37,734 bases of DNA from Lachnospiraceae bacterium. Lineage in GTDB: Bacteria > Bacillota > Clostridia > Lachnospirales > Lachnospiraceae. The position numbers and the translations under genes are program-made. Positions 8,040 through 15,504 of this stretch are shown here, piece after piece (position 1 is the first letter of the stretch; the number at the start of each line of letters is the position of its first letter). Below the pieces are notes generated by a model. The model had not been told where the DNA came from and did no database searches. It worked only from the letters and a program-made list of their open reading frames with translations. The stretch is from NCBI GenBank assembly GCA_910575155.1, contig CAJTDX010000030.1, forward strand, positions 1-37,734. Direction: 5' to 3'.

Positions 8040-8120
8040 TTACCAGCCAAGGACAACAGCCACTGACAGCAGCCCTTGCAGCACAATCTTGATAATAGAA
8101 ACGATTTGTTCCAGATGCAT
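8040..8120 (-). CDS. 26-residue hydrophobic peptide of the mobile block
   Basis: GGAGGAAAG lies just upstream of ATG 8120. The ORF encodes 26 residues, mostly hydrophobic (IVLQGLLSVAVVLGW at the C-terminus), so a single-pass membrane peptide. It ends 15 bases before the next small gene, which suggests one transcript for 8120 to 6921. Such tiny membrane peptides can be type I toxins or simply uncharacterised mobile-element genes; I cannot decide. Confidence 0.45.
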   Translation of the reverse strand: MHLEQIVSIIKIVLQGLLSVAVVLGW

Positions 8121-8236
8121 AATTCTTTCCTCCTTCCTTTGTGTGCGTAGTTTAACCAGGAAAATTTCGTTTTACGGCATTTGCCTGCCTGGCCCGGAAA
8201 CCACTGAATTTCTCAGGCTCTATGGCTCTGCCACAA

Positions 8237-8253
8237 AGAAATAATATATTTCT
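8237..8253. promoter_or_regulatory. palindrome between divergent genes
   Basis: AGAAAT-AATAT-ATTTCT is a perfect 6-bp palindrome with a 5-base spacer. It lies in the space between the minus-strand small genes and the plus-strand excisionase-like gene, so it could be an operator controlling both. No footprint-type evidence is available. Confidence 0.35.
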
Positions 8254-8320
8254 TTTTTACAGAAACAACCGAATAAGGCATAAGATAAACTGCCACAACA
8301 CAAAAAGGAGGTTTGCTGAA

Positions 8321-8497
8321 ATGCTAGAAGAATACCCAGATATCCTTACCCCGCAGGAAGCAATGGAAATTTTGGGGATTGGAAAGAATTTATTTTACAA
8401 GCTATTAAAAGATAAGACTATCCCGGCAAAACGTATTGGTGGAAAAGTTTGGAGGATTGCAAAAAAAGACCTCGTTTCCTATATTTCCACTAATTAG
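8321..8497 (+). CDS. excisionase-like helix-turn-helix protein
   Basis: A 58-residue protein with the HTH_17/MerR-like excisionase pattern: LTPQEAMEILGIGKNLFYKL, then a strand-like KRIGGKVWRIAKKDLVSYI. Such proteins bend DNA at attachment sites for excision or act as small regulators. I place the start at ATG 8321, which has AAAAAGGAGG nine bases upstream; a longer in-frame ORF lacks such a site. It is divergent from the YqaJ/DUF932 genes, and a bidirectional terminator follows. No intact integrase for it is in the window. Confidence 0.8.
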   Translation: MLEEYPDILTPQEAMEILGIGKNLFYKLLKDKTIPAKRIGGKVWRIAKKDLVSYISTN

Positions 8498-8617
8498 TGG
8501 ACGTTTAGAAGAATCAAATTTATTCTTTATTTTTTGATTTCCATAATGACAGATATTCCCTAAATCTACTGGTGTGGCAGCGGGAAACTTGGCGCATAAC
8601 TATGAACTGTATGTATC

Positions 8618-8663
8618 AAAAGGAAGATAGCGGCTTCATCTGACGGGCCTCTATCTTCCTTTT
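8618..8663. terminator. bidirectional intrinsic terminator
   Basis: AAAAGGAAGATAG (8618-8630) and CTATCTTCCTTTT (8651-8663) form a 13-bp stem with a 20-base loop, with A-rich and T-rich flanks. It lies between the convergent excisionase-like and radC genes and can serve both. Confidence 0.8.
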
Positions 8664-8756
8664 GCTTTTAAACTTCATTGAGAGCTTTTTTTCTCGCGGC
8701 ATCTTTTTCTATACAATTTGGAACAATGCCTGTCCTTGCATTACCCATATTACCTT

Positions 8757-9230
8757 CTATTTCTGCATTTTCCCATTCTCTGAGAAACTAAAATAGGAAT
8801 CCCTGCTTATAATAATATGGTCGCAGAAGATAATCCCCAGCAAATCCGCCGCTTCCTGTATCCTCCCTGTCACCCGGAAATCTTCTCCCGACGGCTGGAT
8901 GCGGCCGCCTGGATGGTTATGCACAGCCACAATATCCGAAGCCCCGCACAACAGCGCCCTCACAAATATCTCCCTCATGCCTGCCACTGTAGCCCGACAT
9001 GTTCCATGCGACACTTCAAAAAAGCCGATTGGATTACACCCTGCCGTCATGCAGATCAGGTACATATATTCTTCCGCCCTATCCGACAGACGGAACACAT
9101 CTTCCATGACCTTCACAATTTTCTCTGGGCTGTCCAGGCTGTCAATATTTGAATAATCTTTGGAAAATTCTTTTTCCAGGACATTCCTGCCATCCCCATC
9201 AAGGACAATTCCGTATTTCTGTATCTTCAT
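8757..9230 (-). CDS. radC: RadC-family JAB-domain protein
   Basis: A 157-residue protein with the MPN/JAMM metal site HNHPGG followed by PSGED, and an upstream Glu in GFFEVSHGT. This is the RadC family pattern. It lacks the N-terminal helix-hairpin-helix region of chromosomal RadC and is the short form seen in mobile elements. The role of RadC is unsettled: it was once linked to DNA repair and is frequent in conjugative elements and phages. The start is ATG 9230 with AAAGGTGG upstream; GTG at 9239 is possible. It sits 76 bases downstream of the DNA ligase gene on the same strand, so they may be co-transcribed and share the terminator at 8618-8663. Confidence 0.85.
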   Translation of the reverse strand: MKIQKYGIVLDGDGRNVLEKEFSKDYSNIDSLDSPEKIVKVMEDVFRLSDRAEEYMYLICMTAGCNPIGFFEVSHGTCRATVAGMREIFVRALLCGASDIVAVHNHPGGRIQPSGEDFRVTGRIQEAADLLGIIFCDHIIISRDSYFSFSENGKMQK

Positions 9231-9306
9231 CCCTGCCACCTTTTCCTTTTGCCCTGTTTCATCGCCGCAACCTCTGCATGTGTACCATCTCTTTTTCCCA
9301 CAAACC

Positions 9307-11352
9307 CTATGCCGGAATCCTGTCCAGAAATTCCTGTTCCGTAAGAACCGGTACGCCGAGCTCCTTCGCCTTTGCCAGCTTGCTGCCCGGCTTCTCCCCG
9401 CAGATAAGGTAATCCGTCTTTTTTGTTACAGAACTCCCGGCGGTTGCGCCGATACTCTTAAGCTTTTCATGGATAGTATTCCGGGTAAAATTCTCTAATT
9501 TCCCTGTCACCACAATGGTGCATCCTGCGAATGGACTGTCCTTTGCACTATTATTTTTCTTTGCCATAGTAATATCCTCCATCTTCTTAAAATGTACTTC
9601 TTCCTGCAATGTTTTCCAAAGTTTCAGGTTCCTGCCATCATGGAACCATTCCCAGATGTTCCGGCACATTGTTTCCCCAACCCCCGGAAGGGATGTAAAA
9701 TCGAAGCGGTTCACCGCTGCTTTCGTAAACTCCTGCAAATCACCCTGGAAATGCCGCTCCAATATCCTTCCTGCTGTCCTCCCAATCATCGGGATATCCA
9801 TTGCAACCACATATCTTGTAAATGTGGTATTGCGGCTTTTCTCAACAGAACCAATGATTTTCTGATAAGACTTCTCGCCAAAGCCTTCCATCTGCACAAT
9901 TTCATCCTTGTAACGGTCCAAATGGTAAAAATCACGGAATGTCTTTAAGAAGCCCATTTCCATAAACTTCTCAATCGTTGCCTCTGAAATCCCCGAAATA
10001 TCCATAGCTTTCTTTTCCGCAAAATGGATAAATTTGTGCAGGATTTGGCTGCTACAGTCCGGATTATCGCAATGCAGCGTTTCAACCAGTTTCCCCTTAT
10101 CCCCGGCTCTTGAAAAAATCCTTGTCGGTTTCCCACAACACGGGCAGGCTTCCGGAATCATATTTTTCTTATAATGACCTCGGTCAAGATTTTCCTCAAT
10201 ATGCGGGATGATCATGTTCCGCTTGGAAACGAGTACCCTGCAGCCGGGGAAAAGCTCCAGATCCCTGATGAATGACAGGTTATGCAGGCTCGCCCTTGAT
10301 ACAAAACAGCCGTCAATCTCCACTGTGTCAAAGACTGCCACAGGCGCAATTTCCCCGGAACGTCCCGGCTCCCATTCGATAGAGCGGAATACAGTTTCAA
10401 ATGTATCATCTTCAAATTTGAAGGCGATACCATCCTTGTAATGGTGTCCGGTTCTCCCACATCTCTTTGAATAAGAAAGGCTGTCATAACGGAACACCAT
10501 ACCATCAATCGGGATCTGCCCGTCCTCTGCAAGTACCTTTAAACATCCAATCCGGTCCTCAATCTCCCGGAGGGTTACATGTTCCGGCAGAAATGTAAAA
10601 GGACAGATAGCAAAACCAAGCTCCCCTGCCGCTTCCAGCAGCCTTCCCCGGCTGTCAGCGATTTTTCCGAAATCCTCCATCCCCTCTAAAATATTGAAGG
10701 CATAGAAATACACATGGCGTTCCTTACAGTCCGCCGGATTTAATAACCGGATTGAACCGGAAGCGAGGTTTCTTGCATTGCAGACTTCCTTATCGGCCTT
10801 CCCCAAAATTCTGCTCTTCATTTCCTCAAAATCATCCTTATGGATCAAGCCCTCGCCCGTGATAACGAGCCGCCCCTTACGCGGTATTCTTGTCGGCACA
10901 TTATAAAAAGCGGGGATATTGTGGGTGATTACCTCTCCAATATCCCCGTCCCCTCTTGTGGATGCCTCCACAAGATGACCGTTTTCATACACAAGCTTAA
11001 TTGTAAGCCCGTCCAGTTTCAGCATCAGCAATGCTGGTGCCTTCCCCGCCATCTGCAGCAGTTCCTCCGTCTGCTTCGTCTTGTCCAGGCTTAACAGCGG
11101 GATCGGATGTCTTACCTTCTCCAATTTGCTGACCGGAATAAAGCCGACGGTCTGCGTTGGTGAATTACTCAAGATAATGCCTGTCTTCTTTTCCAGCTTC
11201 TGCAATTCATCAAAAAGATGGTCATAGAGTGCATCCGGCACACTCGGTTTCGCTTTGTTGTAATACTCGTGGCGGTACTGGTTTAACTTTGCTACAAGCT
11301 CTGCAACCTTTTTTACATCTTCATCCTTTTGTTTTCTGTGAACTTTCTGCAT
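9307..11352 (-). CDS. ligA: NAD-dependent DNA ligase, mobile-element form
   Basis: A 681-residue enzyme that seals nicks with NAD+. Domain order is that of LigA: Ia domain with YRHEYYNKAKP, then the adenylation site KLDG (Lys about 112), then an OB fold, a four-Cys zinc finger (CPCCG ... CDNPDC), helix-hairpin-helix repeats (GFGEKSYQKI, LPGVGETM) and a C-terminal BRCT domain (GCTIVVTGKLENFT to the end). Length is close to chromosomal LigA. The context of radC and a recombination block suggests an accessory copy used in replication or repair of the element. I chose ATG 11352, ten bases after AAGGAG; GTG at 11361 is too close to that site. Its start overlaps the end of the upstream 104-codon gene by 32 bases, implying translational coupling. 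Confidence 0.9.
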   Translation of the reverse strand: MQKVHRKQKDEDVKKVAELVAKLNQYRHEYYNKAKPSVPDALYDHLFDELQKLEKKTGIILSNSPTQTVGFIPVSKLEKVRHPIPLLSLDKTKQTEELLQMAGKAPALLMLKLDGLTIKLVYENGHLVEASTRGDGDIGEVITHNIPAFYNVPTRIPRKGRLVITGEGLIHKDDFEEMKSRILGKADKEVCNARNLASGSIRLLNPADCKERHVYFYAFNILEGMEDFGKIADSRGRLLEAAGELGFAICPFTFLPEHVTLREIEDRIGCLKVLAEDGQIPIDGMVFRYDSLSYSKRCGRTGHHYKDGIAFKFEDDTFETVFRSIEWEPGRSGEIAPVAVFDTVEIDGCFVSRASLHNLSFIRDLELFPGCRVLVSKRNMIIPHIEENLDRGHYKKNMIPEACPCCGKPTRIFSRAGDKGKLVETLHCDNPDCSSQILHKFIHFAEKKAMDISGISEATIEKFMEMGFLKTFRDFYHLDRYKDEIVQMEGFGEKSYQKIIGSVEKSRNTTFTRYVVAMDIPMIGRTAGRILERHFQGDLQEFTKAAVNRFDFTSLPGVGETMCRNIWEWFHDGRNLKLWKTLQEEVHFKKMEDITMAKKNNSAKDSPFAGCTIVVTGKLENFTRNTIHEKLKSIGATAGSSVTKKTDYLICGEKPGSKLAKAKELGVPVLTEQEFLDRIPA

Positions 11353-11635
11353 TGTTTTCACGCTCCTTCCTTGATTTTTTTGTATTGTTTATTATGATTG
11401 CCTTTGGCACTTCCATGACTACGGCAGGGTAGCCGTTCAGGAGCATGCCAAAAGCATAATCATCAGCAGTTCTCTTACTTTCAAAATAGAGAGGTTCTTT
11501 TCCTGATTTCCAATAAAAACATTTTTCAGGATAATTCTCTATCTTGGTAACATAGGCAATCCCTTCCGCAAAGAGCAGCCCAATTGCCCATCGGCAGTCT
11601 ACTTTTGCTGTATTTTTGTGTATTCTTACAGACAT
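11321..11635 (-). CDS. hypothetical protein coupled to ligA
   Basis: A 104-residue protein with GGAGGATAA before its ATG. No domain is recognised. It has Trp, Tyr and Cys in a compact first 80 residues (for example CFYWKSGKEPLYF) and a lysine-rich, probably disordered tail (NNTKKSRKERENN). Its 3' end overlaps the ligA start by 32 bases, and it is the first gene of the 11635-8757 transcript. Upstream at 11670-11690, TTGTC and GACAA form an inverted repeat that could be an operator. It may be a ligA accessory, but that is only inferred from coupling. Confidence 0.6.
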   Translation of the reverse strand: MSVRIHKNTAKVDCRWAIGLLFAEGIAYVTKIENYPEKCFYWKSGKEPLYFESKRTADDYAFGMLLNGYPAVVMEVPKAIIINNTKKSRKERENNAESSQKTKG

Positions 11636-11777
11636 ATTTATCCTCCGTTTTCATAGATTTTTTCTTTCCTTGTCGCATTGTTTCTGACAATAACTTTAAT
11701 TACATTACCGTCCGAACTGCTATTTAAAGCATTTTAACTCTCCGAATTTCTTCTCTTTCTCCATTTTGAACGCAAAA

Positions 11778-11816
11778 TAAGGGTATTCCATCCAAAATAG
11801 AGATAGAATACCCTTA
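11778..11816 (-). terminator. hairpin after the Rpn-type gene
   Basis: TAAGGGTATTC and GAATACCCTTA form an 11-bp stem with a 17-base loop. It is 56 bases past the Rpn-type stop on the minus strand, followed by a short T-rich stretch, so a likely terminator. Confidence 0.65.
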
Positions 11817-11871
11817 CAACCATTACATTATTTATCATTTTTATATGGAATTATCACCAATCTTCGTAAAT

Positions 11872-12810
11872 CTACACAGTCTGCTTTCCGTACTGCTCTA
11901 AATAAGTGGCTGCCTGTTCTAAGGACAAACCTATCCATTCCTGCATCCTTTTCAAAATCGTTGCATCGTCAAGACCATCTTTTTTTCCCATTTTTATAAG
12001 CATCTTGGCTTCACCCTGACTTATTCCTTCGCGACGCAGTTTCTCTGATTCAGTCTCAATTACTGTTCCTCCCATAACACTCACCAACCTTTCTTCATTT
12101 TTATTCCCATTTGTGATATGCGTAATAATGGTGTTTACAAATCCCGTTAAGTCTAACAGTTCTTCATCGGACAGCTCCCCCGTCTTATATAAGCGGCTCA
12201 TTTCATCCCTGAAATATTCCAGGTCGTTTACCGCATTTTCTATATTTCCCTCAGATGCAATTTCCTTCTCGTACCTTGCAATATAAAACGGAATGTAAGG
12301 GAACAGCCGCTTTTCCACAATGTATTCCTTCGTAAATTCCTCAATGATTACGTTTTCTGATTCATATTTTACTTCCTGTCCGTCCGGAAACCGGAAAGTA
12401 ATCGTTGTGTTTTTCGGTGTCCTTTCCGTCCGCTTAACATAGATTACAGAAAACCTCGGCATGGGAATAGTCGCATGACCGATATCCCACGTTGCGGACT
12501 GTCTGGCAACAATGAAAGCATATTCTGCAATCCGGATCGCCATAGAACCGTCATCATAACTCTGGCACTCCAATAAATAAACTTCACTTCCAATTTTAAT
12601 CAGAAAATCTGAAATCTGCTCCTCTATTTCTTTGCTTCCGTCTGCCGTCTCGCTCTCAGTCAGGTATCCTTCTGACGGCAAAACCTCAACTTTCGCATCC
12701 AACGGATATTCTTTATCAAAAATATCATTGATTACGGATATAAACAATCTCTTGTGTTTACTCTTCATGGTCTTAAACACATTATCGTAATCAGGCGTCT
12801 TTTTCTGCAT
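11872..12810 (-). CDS. Rpn-family recombination-promoting nuclease / transposase-like PD-(D/E)XK protein
   Basis: A 312-residue protein of the Rpn/PDDEXK_2 family, frequent in multiple copies in Lachnospiraceae. The N-terminus DYDNVFKTMKSKHKRLF is typical. The nuclease core is visible as SDFLIKIGSEVYLLECQ, with Asp and then ECQ in place of ExK, followed by MAIRIAEYAF. The C-terminus has the helical region KLRREGISQGEAKMLIKMG and a short repeat-like tail common in this family. Such proteins nick DNA and raise RecA-independent recombination in E. coli; here the role is unproven. It lies 61 bases downstream of a small antitoxin-like gene, probably in one transcript. Confidence 0.8.
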   Translation of the reverse strand: MQKKTPDYDNVFKTMKSKHKRLFISVINDIFDKEYPLDAKVEVLPSEGYLTESETADGSKEIEEQISDFLIKIGSEVYLLECQSYDDGSMAIRIAEYAFIVARQSATWDIGHATIPMPRFSVIYVKRTERTPKNTTITFRFPDGQEVKYESENVIIEEFTKEYIVEKRLFPYIPFYIARYEKEIASEGNIENAVNDLEYFRDEMSRLYKTGELSDEELLDLTGFVNTIITHITNGNKNEERLVSVMGGTVIETESEKLRREGISQGEAKMLIKMGKKDGLDDATILKRMQEWIGLSLEQAATYLEQYGKQTV

Positions 12811-12871
12811 ATTCTTTTATCCTTTCGCAATATTTTCCAGCCTGACAGTAAGGAAATCAGTCAGACCTCCA

Positions 12872-13126
12872 TTATTTTTCTACTCCAAACATTTTTGCGA
12901 TTTCATCGTTGCTTTCATCTATATCATATCCCTCTGCAATAAGTCTCTGCCCTTTCAGACTACCCATCCTGCGTGGTTTGCTCTGGTGTTCAGACGAACT
13001 TCCGACACTCTCCTTATGATCCAATGGAAGCACAACCTGCTTTACCACTTCTAACAAAATCCGCATAATGTCATCGGATAACCCTTCTATGGTTTCCATA
13101 AATTCCATTTGTAATGTTGACATCAT
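12872..13126 (-). CDS. small antitoxin-like protein
   Basis: An 84-residue protein (or 83 from the second Met) with GAGGTGG upstream. Its arrangement is a helical N-terminal half, a polar linker (SSSEHQSKPRRMG) and a C-terminal SLKGQRLIAEGYDIDESNDE. That pattern resembles small antitoxins whose C-terminal tail, often LKGK followed by acidic residues and a D-E pair, covers a PIN toxin (DUF2281-like). No PIN gene is adjacent; the next gene is the Rpn-type nuclease. Either the toxin was lost or the pair with the nuclease is itself the unit. Family call is tentative. Confidence 0.5.
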   Translation of the reverse strand: MMSTLQMEFMETIEGLSDDIMRILLEVVKQVVLPLDHKESVGSSSEHQSKPRRMGSLKGQRLIAEGYDIDESNDEIAKMFGVEK

Positions 13127-13532
13127 ACCACCTCATTCCTGACTTTAATTTTTATGAATATGTCGAACCCAGCAGTTTCTATACATTAATAAACCATATT
13201 TTTCACCTATTTTCTAACAAGTAAAAATGTTTCCTCATTACAAATACCTTTTAAATCTACAACCTCATCATATCATATTCAGCATTTTCCCTCAACCGCA
13301 AAATTTCCTGCTGTCCCAAAACATTAGCGATGCCCTGCATCACCACAATGAATCAGCGAATTAAAATCCTTCCTGCAGATTTTTCATTCTGTGACACCGC
13401 TTTTCCCTTACACGAATTTTGGTTACTCGGTCTGTCTGTCCGCATAGTCCAATCAGGTTCAAATCGTCCATTCGCTCTCCATATATTGTATTTTTTATCC
13501 ATTCTTTATACCATATATGGTGCCATCATTAT
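13127..13532. other. intergenic scar beside the uvrB fragment
   Basis: I see no gene. Three short plus-strand frames overlap one another and lack ribosome binding sites. At 13408-13417 is TTACACGAAT, the same 10-mer (inverted) that clusters at 13942-14023 on the other side of the uvrB fragment. The rest of uvrB is not present here. Confidence 0.5.
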
Positions 13533-13889
13533 TTAATCGTTGTAGGACACAAAATACTCCACTGCATTCTCAGGGAACATCTCCTTGAATTCTCCATAAA
13601 GCTGCGCCGCAAGCGTCTTGTTGTGGGCGATAACCAGCGTTGGCTTCTGCAATTCCTGAATGACATTCGCCATCGTAAATGTCTTGCCGGAACCCGTAAC
13701 CCCTAGTAAAGTCTGGAATTGGTTGCCCTCTTTGAAGCCTTTGACCAGCTCGGCGATGGCCTGCGGCTGGTCGCCTGTGGGCTTGTAGGGGGCTTGTAAT
13801 TTAAAAGCCTGCCCCTCCTTTGGGCTGCTTTTATGAGCAAGTAGCTGACTATTGTCAGCGGATTGCGAATTTCCTCTCTTATCTGGCAT
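13533..13889 (-). pseudogene. uvrB: 5' fragment of uvrB
   Basis: A 118-codon ORF with TTGGAGG before its start. From residue 30 it reads as Uvr[18 protein letters not shown], the Walker [11 protein letters not shown], then [20 protein letters not shown] and AVEYFVSY. It stops one residue later, where UvrB continues DYYQPEAY, so about 540 codons are missing. UvrB is the damage-verification helicase of nucleotide excision repair; this fragment keeps Walker A but no helicase. The 29-residue N-terminal extension is unusual. The cut may mark a recombination or attachment junction. A second uvrB 5' fragment lies at 24620-24722. Confidence 0.85.
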
Positions 13890-13929
13890 ATGAAAACCTC
13901 CAATTTGTGACCGCGCAAAAAAGTTTGCC

Positions 13930-14023
13930 TATTCGCCCGAAATTCGTGTAATTTGATTTTCGATTCGTGTAAAATGGGCTTGCAAAGCTGGCGAATAAGC
14001 GTTAAAATAGCAATTACACGAAT
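13930..14023. repeat. cluster of ATTCGTGTAA motifs and an inverted repeat
   Basis: ATTCGTGTAA occurs at 13942-13951 and 13963-13972 and inverted at 14014-14023. A further inverted copy lies at 13408-13417. Within the cluster, TATTCGCC (13930-13937) and GGCGAATA (13990-13997) are complementary. All lie just upstream of the uvrB fragment start. Arm-type integrase sites or repressor operators are both possible readings. Confidence 0.5.
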
Positions 14024-14150
14024 GCAGGTCACATTACGCAGTAACCCTTTGGGAAAACCGTATTTTTGAAACGAAACAACACTGAATAACACCAACCAGT
14101 ACAGATAGCATTATCCAGTCATTTGGTTTTTCATTATAACATATAAATCA

Positions 14151-14194
14151 AAAAAAGCACAGACCAAAATCGAACTTTTGTTCTGTGCTTTTTT
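14151..14194 (-). terminator. conserved hairpin, copy A (after integrase remnant)
   Basis: GCACAGACCAAAA (14157-14169) and TTTTGTTCTGTGC (14176-14188) pair over 13 positions with one mismatch, flanked by A and T runs. It follows the integrase remnant stop on the minus strand. Near-identical hairpins occur at 30131-30174 and 33869-33911, each beside the shared stretch TTTTTCATTATA. Confidence 0.85.
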
Positions 14195-14249
14195 ATAAGA
14201 TTTGCTATACCATTGTCTTAATTTTATCCAAGAAACTCACTGATATTAT

Positions 14250-14654
14250 CTATATAATCATCTTCTGAAAATCTGTACCGCCTTCATTTTCTTCCTTTGG
14301 TACTACTTCATCAATAAATGACTGGAGATCATCTAAGCAGTCCTCTATAATTTCTGCTGTATCTCCATAAACATCTGTAGAACAGCAAATATAGTCCAAA
14401 TCCTGAAATGTGCCAGACCTCCTTCTGCGGTTCTTTTCATATACTTTTCTTTCTTCCAAAATTGTTTCAAACACATAATCCGGTATGGGTATGCTTCGAT
14501 AGCTGGACGGTGTTTTCGGTCCGATTTCCTGCTTTGTAAACATCTTAGCCGGAAAGTCACCGGCAGTCGTGTTTGGCTTCTTGCCTAACTGCCGCTGCAC
14601 CTTTAACGTCCGGTTGATATAATCTATGAACGTTAAAACCTGCTCCATATTCAA
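14250..14654 (-). pseudogene. tyrosine integrase remnant with internal deletion
   Basis: A 134-codon ORF made of two separate parts of a phage/ICE-type tyrosine recombinase. The first part matches the region before the active site (TLKVQRQLGKKPNTT, PIPDYVFETILEERK, FQDLDYICCS). It then jumps directly to the C-terminal TDVYGDTAEIIEDC, which carries the catalytic Tyr. The catalytic Arg, His-x-x-Arg and His/Trp segment between them is missing, and so is the N-terminal DNA-binding region. It cannot recombine DNA. It could be mistaken for a novel small protein. Related 3' remnants lie at 24723-24960 and 30205-30272. Confidence 0.75.
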
Positions 14655-14708
14655 TGCCTTTTGTGTATTAATGTTCCGGAGGTATCAAAATTCTCCATAA
14701 TAATATAC

Positions 14709-15487
14709 TCAACTTTCCCAGCGGATATTTTCAAATAAAACCTGTATAAATGCCGCCTGAGAGTTCATCCATTCAGTTACTTTACTTTTGATACAAGCTG
14801 TAAAATCCGCCGTCAAAATAGAAAGGTGTTCTACAAGCAGAGCCATAAGGCTCTGAAGTGATTAGATGCATGTCCCGGATATCTTCGCAGAACATGAAGA
14901 AACATTCAATTGACCACCGGTTTCCATATTATTCGAGATCTCTTAGTACATCGTTCGACAAATAACTGGATCAATCACGCAGAATGCTTTTCTGAGTGTG
15001 CAGGTCAAAAAACGTAGGCGTAGCGGGCTACGCTGAGGATTTTTCACCTGTGCAATCGGGAAAGCAGGCAAGTGGTTGGTGTAGTTATTTGCGCAACGAT
15101 GTACTAGTAACGGTTGCTCTTCTTTGCGGAAGAAAGCAGATTGAATCCAACCGGGACAAGGCTGTATCCATCAGGCCATCCAAGGGTAAGCATGGTAAAT
15201 CCCTTCTGGTATTTATGTTCCGCATGGTCATACACCCGTGCCAGCAGTTCCACTGCCTTGCTGCGGTTTCGCTTGACCACGGAATCATCCAGGACAAAAA
15301 CTGAAATACTTCATAAGCGGAAATACCGCAAGATTTCGATTAGCGCTTCTTCTTTGTATGGTTTTGATTTCGCTAATCTTACGATACCAAAGATTAGGTG
15401 CTGTTTTTATGTCAAGACACCAAATTTTATATTATTTTGCTTGTAAAGCGGGGCGTTTGCAACCGTTTTGCTGGTGGGAAAGTTGAG
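14709..15487 (-). mobile_element. shrunken IS4-like element split by a MITE
   Basis: CTCAACTTTCCCA at 14709-14721 and its complement TGGGAAAGTTGAG at 15475-15487 mark the ends. On the minus strand, pieces of a DDE transposase read in different frames: LDDSVVKRNRSKAVELLARV and GFTMLTLGWPDGYSLVPV (about 15300-15110), then YGNRWSIECFF (about 14930) and a C-terminal stretch ending ENIRWES. Frameshifts, internal loss (about 780 bp rather than about 1.5 kb) and the MITE insertion show that it is inactive. Clear target-site duplications were not seen. Confidence 0.7.
14947..15103. mobile_element. 157-bp foldback MITE, copy 1
   Basis: The ends are imperfect 21-bp inverted repeats: TACATCGTTCGACAAATAAC on the left against TACATCGTTGCGCAAATAAC on the right read in reverse complement. 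The inverted-repeat character continues inward, so the whole unit can fold into one long imperfect hairpin capped by GCGTAGC-GGG-CTACGC. It encodes nothing, interrupts the IS4-like transposase, and is identical at 156 of 157 positions to 24462-24618. Confidence 0.85.
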
Positions 15488-15504
15488 TTATAATTTTATA
15501 CTTT

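Noticed and set aside
13440-13490. tRNA-like stretch (GGTTCAAATC)
   Set aside because: It resembles a T-loop, but no flanking 5-bp T-stem, anticodon arm or acceptor stem can be formed.
14250-14654. Novel 134-residue protein
   Set aside because: It is explained as two separated parts of a tyrosine integrase joined by an in-frame deletion.
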